Shown one piece after another: positions 1 through 4,086 of a stretch of 7,518 bases of DNA. Where the stretch lies: positions 1 through 7,518 of the forward strand of contig JALSJL010000495.1 of NCBI GenBank assembly GCA_026989405.1, read 5' to 3'. Both the position numbers and the translations under genes were made by a program. The notes under the pieces were generated by a model that worked only from the letters and a program-made list of their open reading frames with translations, made no database searches and had not been told where the DNA came from. Numbering within the stretch: position 1 is the first letter of the stretch; each line of letters starts with the position of its first letter. Source of the DNA: Marinosulfonomonas sp. GTDB taxonomy: Bacteria; Pseudomonadota; Alphaproteobacteria; Rhodobacterales; Rhodobacteraceae.

Positions 1-1
1 C

Positions 2-649
2 GATGACGACCAGCACGGCGTTTTCCCGCCTGTGGGTCTGCGCGTGCAGGGCAACCGCGTCCTCCGGCTCGAAGGCGGCAATGCCCGGCCGCGTGCCGAG
101 CACCGGGCGCGCATGAGGGTTGGGTTCGTACACCACCCGGCGCAGCGCCCGGGCCACCCTGGCATCGATGCTGCCGGCCAGGCGTAGATCGTATTCGCGC
201 AGCAGGATGTCGCGCTCCTCTTCCATGAAGTCCCGCGGCAGGTCGATGGGGTCGAGCACGCGGGCCAGCGTGGAAATCAGCTCTGCCAGGTCCGACCTGT
301 CGCCGCTTAGCCAGTAGCCGGTGGCCAGGCTGGCAGCCCAGGCGTTGGTGTCGCGATCCTCGGGGCGGCTCTCGGAGCCGATGGCATTCATCCAAGCCAG
401 ATGCTCGACATAGTGCATCAGCCCCGGCGGGCCGGTCTGATCCACCTCGCCCGACTGCACGATCAGATGGGCGGTCACGCGATCGGTGTCGGGGGTGCGG
501 ACCAGCCAGGTGGCGGCGAAAGGGGAGCCGGGCAGGCTTTCGACAACCGGGGCTTCCCGGAACTGAAACATGAATGCCGAAAATCCGGCCACGCCGGAAA
601 AGGCAATCAACAAGACGGCAATGCGCCAAGGTTTTCTATTTATCTGCAT
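2..649 (-). CDS. M16 family zinc metallopeptidase, membrane-anchored, partial (5' part; 3' end outside window)
   Basis: The first 216 residues of an insulinase/pitrilysin-type peptidase; the frame stays open to the window edge. An N-terminal hydrophobic segment (about residues 9-28) follows a short basic stretch, so the catalytic domain probably lies in the periplasm behind a signal anchor. The inverted zinc motif HxxEH is present as HYVEH (residues 79-83, in GLMHYVEHLAWMN). Downstream, EERDILLRE places two Glu seven residues apart (145 and 152), as in pitrilysin, where the second is the third zinc ligand. Further family-like stretches are YEPNPHARPVLGT (about 174-186) and ENAVLVVI at the edge. 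The gene begins 13 nt after the preceding small gene and has no clear Shine-Dalgarno, which suggests translational coupling. Being last in the cluster, it may process the exported peptides; that role is inferred. M16 membership is well supported. Confidence 0.85.
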   Translation of the reverse strand, partial: MQINRKPWRIAVLLIAFSGVAGFSAFMFQFREAPVVESLPGSPFAATWLVRTPDTDRVTAHLIVQSGEVDQTGPPGLMHYVEHLAWMNAIGSESRPEDRDTNAWAASLATGYWLSGDRSDLAELISTLARVLDPIDLPRDFMEEERDILLREYDLRLAGSIDARVARALRRVVYEPNPHARPVLGTRPGIAAFEPEDAVALHAQTHRRENAVLVVI

Positions 650-662
650 CAACTTGTTACCG

Positions 663-836
663 TTACTCGGTCGCTCGTGCCGAATTTATGATTTCCGTTT
701 GCTGCTCTGCAACAGCCAACCTTGATCTTATCTTCCGACCGACCTGCCTCAGGTTGATTTCAAATACCACGGCATGAATAACCCTATAACTGAGAGCAGA
801 AAGCCCCAAGATCAGAATGATTGAATCAAATGACAT
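663..836 (-). CDS. small single-pass membrane protein, 57 aa, unrecognised
   Basis: This short reading frame begins MSFDSIILILGLSALSYRVI. It has one hydrophobic segment (about residues 5-24), then a charged, probably cytoplasmic tail rich in Arg and Glu ending NSARATE. A strong Shine-Dalgarno (GAGGAG) sits at the right distance upstream, and the gene is packed between the 49 aa gene and the M16 peptidase (13 nt gap). Its Shine-Dalgarno and start codon lie in a perfect 8-bp hairpin, described separately. Its place behind precursor 1 makes it a candidate immunity or export accessory protein, but nothing in the sequence proves a function. No family was recognised. Confidence 0.6.
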   Translation of the reverse strand: MSFDSIILILGLSALSYRVIHAVVFEINLRQVGRKIRSRLAVAEQQTEIINSARATE

Positions 837-855
837 GAACTCTCCTCAGTTCATG
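834..855 (-). promoter_or_regulatory. hairpin enclosing ribosome binding site and start codon of the 57 aa gene
   Basis: On the minus strand the sequence CATGAACT-GAGGAG-AGTTCATG is a perfect 8-bp inverted repeat with a 6-nt loop. The loop is exactly the Shine-Dalgarno, and the 3' arm ends with the ATG start codon. Such a structure would occlude the start until it is opened by a ribosome translating from upstream or by a trans factor. The pairing is read directly; translational control is inferred. Confidence 0.5.
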
Positions 856-895
856 AGGGACGGGAAACCGCCCCCTTTTCGCTCTTCAGATCACC

Positions 896-1045
896 TCATC
901 GGCCAGCCAATTTCTTGATAATCTCGAACAGAACCAGGCCCAACGCCGAAACGAGTAAAGAATAAGCGAAATCCAAAGGGGTAAATACATAAACGCTCCA
1001 TGCAATTCCAATATACACCAACGCAAACACGATTCCGTTCTTCAT
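896..1045 (-). CDS. small two-helix membrane protein, 49 aa, candidate immunity protein
   Basis: The reading frame starts MKNGIVFALVYIGIAWSVYV and ends EIIKKLAGR. Two hydrophobic stretches (about residues 4-20 and 25-42) separated by a Thr-Pro turn suggest a helical hairpin in the inner membrane, with a positively charged C-terminus. A good Shine-Dalgarno (AAAGGAAA) lies about 9 nt before the ATG. It is the first gene after precursor 1, in the same relative position as the 81 aa membrane protein behind precursor 2. Small membrane proteins next to bacteriocin-like precursors are often immunity proteins; that assignment rests only on position and size. Confidence 0.6.
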   Translation of the reverse strand: MKNGIVFALVYIGIAWSVYVFTPLDFAYSLLVSALGLVLFEIIKKLAGR

Positions 1046-1100
1046 TTCCGAAAATTTCCTTTTCTTGCGTTATTCCAACTGGCAACCGACTTGAAAATAC

Positions 1101-1127
1101 GGGGAGCACCAAATGATGGCACTCCCC
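1101..1127 (-). terminator. stem-loop after precursor 1 (attenuating terminator or RNA stabiliser)
   Basis: In the minus-strand RNA, GGGGAGUGCC pairs with GGUGCUCCCC (10 bp including two G-U pairs) around a 7-nt loop, followed by GUAUUUUC. It lies about 45 nt after the precursor 1 stop and before the 49 aa gene. The U tract is poor, so it is more likely a partial terminator or 3'-end protector that lets the precursor be made in excess over downstream genes. Confidence 0.4.
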
Positions 1128-1172
1128 TGCGCTATGCAGAATTTCATGTTGGCGCATTGGGAGAAGGTTTGA

Positions 1173-1517
1173 TCAGTACCCAATTCGGGAGGCGACACCA
1201 AGCCCACCGCGACCGTCAACATCTCCGGGATGTCGATCAAGCGCACGCGAGTTTGATGGTTCGTAGCGAAAACCCTCTTGGATATATGCACCAGCTACAG
1301 AACCGACAAAAGCCCCAAACTTGCGCTGCCTCAATCGCCCGCCAAGGGCACCACCTATCACGCTGCCAACGGCCACGCCAGCCTTGTTCCTGTTCAAAAC
1401 ATCCTTTGGATTCTGAAAGGAAACACGTGAGTCCCGGCTATTTTTTCCGCCGCCACCACCCCCAAAGCTGACCGACGCATAGAGGTCATCAAGACGGATT
1501 TCGATTTCCTTCGGCAT
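1173..1517 (-). CDS. precursor peptide 1: conserved leader, polyglycine, glycine-zipper payload (114 aa)
   Basis: Residues 1-18 (MPKEIEIRLDDLYASVSF) are shared with two other peptides in this window, followed by six Gly (19-24). The rest is unique. Residues about 46-80 form an alternating Gly/Ala/Val stretch, AGVAVGSVIGGALGG, then a short basic turn RLRQRKF and GAFVGSVAGAYIQ. This resembles the glycine-zipper 2TM pattern of membrane-inserting proteins and some bacteriocins. The C-terminal 34 residues are polar. It has an ATG start with the Shine-Dalgarno GGGAGA five nt upstream, inside the conserved leader RNA. The constant N-terminus with a variable body suggests a leader that recruits the maturation enzymes encoded upstream. 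Whether the product is a toxin, bacteriocin or surface peptide is unknown. Confidence 0.75.
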   Translation of the reverse strand: MPKEIEIRLDDLYASVSFGGGGGGKNSRDSRVSFQNPKDVLNRNKAGVAVGSVIGGALGGRLRQRKFGAFVGSVAGAYIQEGFRYEPSNSRALDRHPGDVDGRGGLGVASRIGY

Positions 1518-1677
1518 TTCTGTCTCCCTTTTTCTGGCGGGAAAGCCATGCTACCTTCCCCGCCGTTGCTGTGGCCGGGCTTTCCCGCCCGGCGGCTCGA
1601 TCGGGGGAAGGGTTCTTGTTCAACCTTTCCCCCACTTTTACCCCGGACCATCCGTCCGGGGTAAATTCGGGCTGGCA
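1518..1677 (-). promoter_or_regulatory. structured leader RNA of precursor 1
   Basis: Reading on the minus strand there are three successive hairpins. One is at 1640-1662 (9-bp stem ACCCCGGAC/GTCCGGGGT in plus-strand letters). One is at 1603-1633 (12-bp stem with one mismatch, 7-nt loop). One is at 1574-1593 (7-bp GCCGGGC/GCCCGGC stem with loop GGGAAA in the transcript). A segment at 1537-1547, just before the Shine-Dalgarno, is exactly complementary over 11 nt to 1578-1588. It could therefore disrupt the third hairpin or form a pseudoknot with its loop. The arrangement recurs before precursors 2 and 3. Regulatory function is inferred. Confidence 0.5.
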
Positions 1678-1725
1678 TCAGTATCGCCAGAAATAACTCA
1701 CCGACATGTTCGGACTGTCGAGCGC
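1678..1725 (-). pseudogene. remnant of SCP2-JmjC oxygenase gene, last 15 codons (copy 1)
   Basis: Translates as ALDSPNMSVSYFWRY followed by TGA, matching the C-terminus of the full oxygenase (residues 359-373) except one Ile-to-Leu change. There is no start codon and no upstream coding part; the 81 aa gene ends 2 nt before it. It is a fossil of the cassette duplication, carried along with the leader RNA. Confidence 0.85.
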
Positions 1726-1727
1726 AC

Positions 1728-1973
1728 CTAGTCGGTGTTGTGTGCCTGTTTCCCGCGCCAGCTGCTGAGCAGCCAAAAGATGGCAACGAAAACCAGAAGC
1801 CCAATTAGAACTTGCGGCCAAAGAAGGGATCCGAAAAAAAGTGCCAGCCCCGTCAAGCCGGAAGCCAGCCCTATTGCAAGTAGCGCACGGTTGATTCCCG
1901 TGAGTTTTGCTGCTCCGATAGAAGACATGACTCCTACGATTCCTGACAGAAAAATGAATTGATAAGACTCCAT
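1728..1973 (-). CDS. small hydrophobic membrane protein, 81 aa, candidate immunity protein for precursor 2
   Basis: Starts MESYQFIFLSGIVGVMSSIG and ends SSWRGKQAHNTD. Hydrophobic segments at about residues 5-21, 30-50 and 52-70 suggest two to three transmembrane helices, with a basic hydrophilic C-terminus. The ATG was chosen because a strong Shine-Dalgarno (AGGAG, 7 nt upstream) precedes it; longer upstream reading in this frame overlaps precursor 2 and looks non-coding. It directly follows precursor 2, separated by a hairpin, so it is the likely partner of that peptide. No named family was recognised; immunity is inferred from position and topology. Confidence 0.7.
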   Translation of the reverse strand: MESYQFIFLSGIVGVMSSIGAAKLTGINRALLAIGLASGLTGLALFFGSLLWPQVLIGLLVFVAIFWLLSSWRGKQAHNTD

Positions 1974-1992
1974 GGTTCTTCTCCTGTAGTAT

Positions 1993-2014
1993 CCCTCCCT
2001 GATCTCAGGGAGGG
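1993..2014 (-). terminator. perfect stem-loop between precursor 2 and the 81 aa gene
   Basis: CCCTCCCT-GAGATC-AGGGAGGG forms at least 8 perfect base pairs with a 6-nt loop, starting about 10 nt after the precursor 2 stop and immediately before the Shine-Dalgarno of the next gene. No T tract follows, so it probably stabilises the upstream mRNA end or acts as a partial terminator rather than ending transcription fully. Confidence 0.45.
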
Positions 2015-2023
2015 AAAATTGGT

Positions 2024-2365
2024 TTAGTCCAATGCGGCTGCCGCGAGACAACCTGCACCTGTGATTGCGCCTGCTACAGCTGCTGGTCCCGTTGCAACAC
2101 CGGTGACCATTCCAGCTGCCACGGTCGAGCCTGCGACAATGGCACACTGCGCATATTCCGTATCGGAAATACCACGTTGTGTTCCATTGTTGATTGCAGC
2201 CCGCTGAGCCGCCGCACGAGCTTGGGCCTGCCTGCGAGACCGCGCACGCGAAGCATTTGCTCGAGCCCTGTTGGATGAGTTGCCGCCACCACCTCCGCCG
2301 CCGCCACCCCCAAAGCTGACCGACGCATAGAGATCATCGAGACGGATTTCGATTTCCTTCGGCAT
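2024..2365 (-). CDS. precursor peptide 2: conserved leader, ten glycines, Arg-rich and hydrophobic Gly/Ala payload (113 aa)
   Basis: Residues 1-18 are identical to precursor 1 and are followed by ten consecutive Gly (19-28). Residues about 30-57 are Arg/Ala-rich and probably an amphipathic cationic helix. From about residue 74 the chain is a long small-residue hydrophobic stretch (GSTVAAGMVTGVATG, AAVAGAITGAG) bracketed by Cys74 and Cys106, which could form a disulfide, ending AAAALD. Cationic then glycine-zipper-like hydrophobic parts fit a membrane-active bacteriocin, but no family was recognised. Lys3 in the leader is the only lysine in the whole peptide. It has an ATG start with GGGAGA five nt upstream, within the repeated leader RNA. 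Confidence 0.75.
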   Translation of the reverse strand: MPKEIEIRLDDLYASVSFGGGGGGGGGGNSSNRARANASRARSRRQAQARAAAQRAAINNGTQRGISDTEYAQCAIVAGSTVAAGMVTGVATGPAAVAGAITGAGCLAAAALD

Positions 2366-2526
2366 TTCTGTCTCCCTTTTTCTGGCGGGAAAGCCATGCT
2401 ACCTTCCCCGCCGTTGCTGTCTGCCGGGCTTTCCCGCCCGGCGGCTCGATCGGGGGAAGGGTTCTTGTTCAACCTTTCCCCCACTTCTGCCCCGGACCAT
2501 CCGCCCGGGGCAAACTCAGGTTGGCG
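2366..2526 (-). promoter_or_regulatory. structured leader RNA of precursor 2
   Basis: Same layout as in copy 1. Hairpins lie at 2489-2511 (GCCCCGG/CCGGGGC), 2452-2482 (12-bp stem with one mismatch) and about 2424-2442 (GCCGGGC/GCCCGGC). An 11-nt complementarity links 2385-2395 with 2427-2437. The outermost pair of the first hairpin is G-C here and A-T in copy 1, a compensatory change that supports real pairing. Confidence 0.5.
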
Positions 2527-2640
2527 TCAGTATCGCCAGAAATAACTCACCGACATGTTCGGACTGTCGAGCGCGTGAACCTGTTGGAACCAGCCGGCAG
2601 GCTGCACCAGAAGCTCGCCGGGGTTCAGCGTGACCGACAG
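2527..2640 (-). pseudogene. remnant of SCP2-JmjC oxygenase gene, last 37 codons (copy 2)
   Basis: Translates from LSVTLNPGELLVQPAGWF through SPNMSVSYFWRY to TGA, matching residues 337-373 of the full oxygenase. Where the intact protein has GWFHQVH, this copy has GWFQQVH, so the expected distal iron-binding His is replaced by Gln. A weak in-frame ATG exists just upstream (MQDRKR...), but the fragment lacks the HxD motif and most of the fold, so it cannot be an active oxygenase. Confidence 0.85.
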
Positions 2641-2707
2641 ACGTTTCCTATCTTGCATTCTCCATTGCTCCTGTCGCTCTCGATCCCCGTTTCCTGGGAC
2701 CGAACCA

Positions 2708-3298
2708 CTATTGGAAACGAGCGCCTTCCAACTCGCCGTTCTTCGTTTCAAGGTCATATTGCACGTTCAGAGCATCAATGCGTTCCACCAATCCGTCTAC
2801 TGTGCGACAATTGTTCCGAAATTCTTTCCACGCCTCCGACAAAGCCAGGCGATGGTGCTGCCGTTCATGCTCTTCAAGCGCGGCCAGTGTTGTCGCCCAG
2901 TATTTCTTCAATTCAGGTGGCATTTTATCCTCTTTGGGATGCCGCGGGAGATCAATGGTCGAGATGACCGCAATCATGCATTTTCCATCCTTGTCCTGAC
3001 CCCATTCCACCTCTGTAATGGTTACGGCATGGCTCTCCTTCGGGCCGGTCTTGTCCAATTGGCTCAGTATCTCGGCCCGGGTCGTCCCATCCACATCGTA
3101 GGATTGCACGATCACACAAGACAAAAACCTTTCGCTGTATTCGCTGAAGTTGCAAACGGTACCGTCTTCGCCGCGCCATTCTTCGCTCGGGTCAAAATGA
3201 ACAGGCGGGGCACCTAAATCGATTGTCTGAGCAAGCGCCGGCAGCGAAACAGGAAGAAAAGACAGGAGCAGCAAGGCGAGAGCCATTGTGAATTTCAT
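2708..3298 (-). CDS. secreted DUF922-like HExxH protein (predicted zinc protease), 196 aa
   Basis: Has a classic signal peptide: MKF, a Leu-rich core (about residues 5-17), and a likely cleavage site after PALA (residue 23). The mature part contains four Cys (49, 61, 107, 164) and, near its C-terminal third, KKYWATTLAALEEHERQHHR. The HERQH (144-148) fits an HExxH metal site, and its context resembles DUF922, a family of predicted periplasmic zinc proteases. I chose the ATG at 3298 over one 27 nt upstream because AAGGAG lies before it and the signal peptide then starts cleanly. The upstream ATG overlaps the stop of a doubtful small frame. As the gene behind precursor 3 it holds the partner position filled by membrane proteins in the other cassettes. 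It might degrade or process that peptide in the periplasm; the role is inferred. Confidence 0.7.
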   Translation of the reverse strand: MKFTMALALLLLSFLPVSLPALAQTIDLGAPPVHFDPSEEWRGEDGTVCNFSEYSERFLSCVIVQSYDVDGTTRAEILSQLDKTGPKESHAVTITEVEWGQDKDGKCMIAVISTIDLPRHPKEDKMPPELKKYWATTLAALEEHERQHHRLALSEAWKEFRNNCRTVDGLVERIDALNVQYDLETKNGELEGARFQ

Positions 3299-3321
3299 GA
3301 CGAATTCAAACTCCTTCCCGA

Positions 3322-3459
3322 TCATGCTTCACATTCCCAATTGCCTCGCAGCGCCCCACATCTGAAGGCAACGCTCCAAACGATTGGGTGAAGCAGACAA
3401 CAGCGGCTCCACCCACTGCCTGGGCGCGTCAACAGGTGTGAGCAATTCCCGTCAAACAC
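3322..3459 (-). CDS. possible GTG-initiated 45 aa peptide, doubtful
   Basis: A GTG follows the Shine-Dalgarno AAGGAGA by 7 nt, directly after the precursor 3 stop codon, and its frame runs to a TGA that overlaps by ATGA the upstream alternative start of the 196 aa gene. The translation (starts MFDGNCSHLL, with five Cys and four Trp in 45 residues) does not look like a typical soluble or membrane protein. It also overlaps a stem-loop at 3385-3415. The spacing and the ATGA overlap are suggestive; the composition argues against it. Confidence 0.2.
   Translation of the reverse strand: MFDGNCSHLLTRPGSGWSRCCLLHPIVWSVAFRCGALRGNWECEA
3385..3415 (-). terminator. stem-loop after precursor 3
   Basis: In the minus-strand RNA, UGGGUGGAGC pairs with GCUUCACCCA (10 bp with one G-U) around an 11-nt loop, about 60 nt past the precursor 3 stop. 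It corresponds in position to the stem-loops after precursors 1 and 2. No U tract is present, so partial termination or transcript stabilisation is more likely than full termination. Confidence 0.35.
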
Positions 3460-3472
3460 GCGGCAGTCTCCT

Positions 3473-3811
3473 TTACGACAGAGGCACGATGAACTGGGGA
3501 ACTTCAGGGCTCAATCCGCCACCACCCCCACCGCCACCGAGAGTGCCCTTGATACTCCCCCGAGCCGGATCGGTCAGATCCTTGGTTATGCCCCTTGAAA
3601 CGTTTTCGGCCCATTGGACATGAGGCAAAGGCTTATGCTGATAGGATCCTCCGGGGCGTCGCACGCCCTGGCCATTGTACTGTGCCTTGACGATCTGACT
3701 GGCGCCTCGGGTGACCTTGCTGCCACCACTGCTTCCACCTCTTTTCGCACCACCCCCAAAGCTCACCGACGCATAAAGATCATCAAGACGGATTTCGATT
3801 TCCTTCGACAC
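3473..3811 (-). CDS. precursor peptide 3: conserved leader, two glycine-rich segments, polar payload (112 aa)
   Basis: The N-terminus MSKEIEIRLDDLYASVSF differs from precursors 1 and 2 only at residue 2. A broken glycine segment follows (GGGAKRGGSSGGS, 19-31), then a polar basic middle containing GSYQHKPLPHVQW (55-67), a second tract of eight Gly (92-99) and the tail LSPEVPQFIVPLS. Unlike the other two it has no hydrophobic glycine-zipper, so its target or mode of action probably differs. It starts with GTG rather than ATG, with the Shine-Dalgarno GGGAGA at the usual distance, and is the precursor nearest the intact oxygenase gene. No family was recognised. Confidence 0.75.
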   Translation of the reverse strand: MSKEIEIRLDDLYASVSFGGGAKRGGSSGGSKVTRGASQIVKAQYNGQGVRRPGGSYQHKPLPHVQWAENVSRGITKDLTDPARGSIKGTLGGGGGGGGLSPEVPQFIVPLS

Positions 3812-4086
3812 TTCTGTCTCCCTTTCTTCTGCGGCGCGGGAATGCTACCCCTGCCGCGTTGCTGCCCGCCGGGCTTTCCCGCCCGGCGGCTCGATCGGGG
3901 GAAGGGTTCTTGTTCAACTTTTCCCCCACTCTTACCTCAGACCATCCGCCCGGGGCAAACTCAGGCTGGCGTCAGTATCGCCAGAAATAACTCACCGACA
4001 TGTTCGGACTGTCGATCGCATGGACCTGATGGAACCAACCGGCAGGCTGCACAAGAAGCTCGCCGGGGTTCAGCGTAATCGACAGG
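3748..4086 (-). repeat. direct repeat copy 3 (probable parental copy, in the intact oxygenase gene)
   Basis: Here the repeated stretch is the real 3' end of the oxygenase gene, the leader RNA and the start of precursor 3. It is the most diverged of the three: its first leader hairpin is broken and the second has an extra mismatch. Similarity with copy 2 ends at 4086 inside the oxygenase gene. Because the full gene is present only here, copies 1 and 2 probably derive from duplications of an ancestral unit like this one. Confidence 0.8.
3812..3971 (-). promoter_or_regulatory. structured leader RNA of precursor 3
   Basis: It lies between the oxygenase stop and precursor 3. The third hairpin is the strongest of the three copies (9-bp CCGCCGGGC/GCCCGGCGG, about 3868-3889, transcript loop GGGAAA). 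The second (3897-3927) has two A-C mismatches in the transcript. The first is largely lost. The downstream complementarity to the loop is kept but shorter: 7 nt, 3836-3842 with 3876-3882. Confidence 0.45.

Larger units (their letters stand above)
1447..1725 (-). repeat. direct repeat copy 1 (oxygenase 3' tail + leader RNA + precursor N-terminus)
   Basis: About 280 nt nearly identical to copies at about 2296-2640 and 3748-4086. It includes the last 15 codons of the oxygenase gene, the hairpin-rich leader, and the start of a precursor gene through the polyglycine tract. The similarity ends 2 nt after the TAG of the neighbouring 81 aa gene (stop at 1728-1730). The repeat marks the left edge of one cassette and would be a natural substrate for homologous recombination among cassettes. 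Confidence 0.85.
2296..2640 (-). repeat. direct repeat copy 2 (oxygenase 3' tail + leader RNA + precursor N-terminus)
   Basis: About 345 nt. It shares with copy 1 the leader RNA and precursor start, and extends further than copy 1 into the oxygenase sequence (37 codons). Similarity to copy 3 stops abruptly at 2640, shortly after the 196 aa gene ends at 2708. Copies 1 and 2 are 849 nt apart; copies 2 and 3 are 1445 nt apart. Confidence 0.85.

Noticed and set aside
1394..1804. Minus-strand frames reading through the repeat leaders (such as 1394-1804 and 2074-2484) and sharing sequence among copies
   Set aside because: They are out of frame with the precursors, and their shared sequence is explained by the DNA repeat. 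The leader carries stem-loops and the precursor frame has the Shine-Dalgarno.
2630..3217. Plus-strand frame of 195 codons
   Set aside because: It lies opposite the signal-peptide DUF922-like gene, which has a clear start, signal sequence and metal motif; the plus-strand product has no coherent features.
1447..4086. The repeated segments considered as a CRISPR array or insertion sequences
   Set aside because: Only three copies of 280-345 nt, with gene-bearing spacers of different lengths; no terminal inverted repeats and no transposase were found. They contain coding sequence of the oxygenase and precursors.
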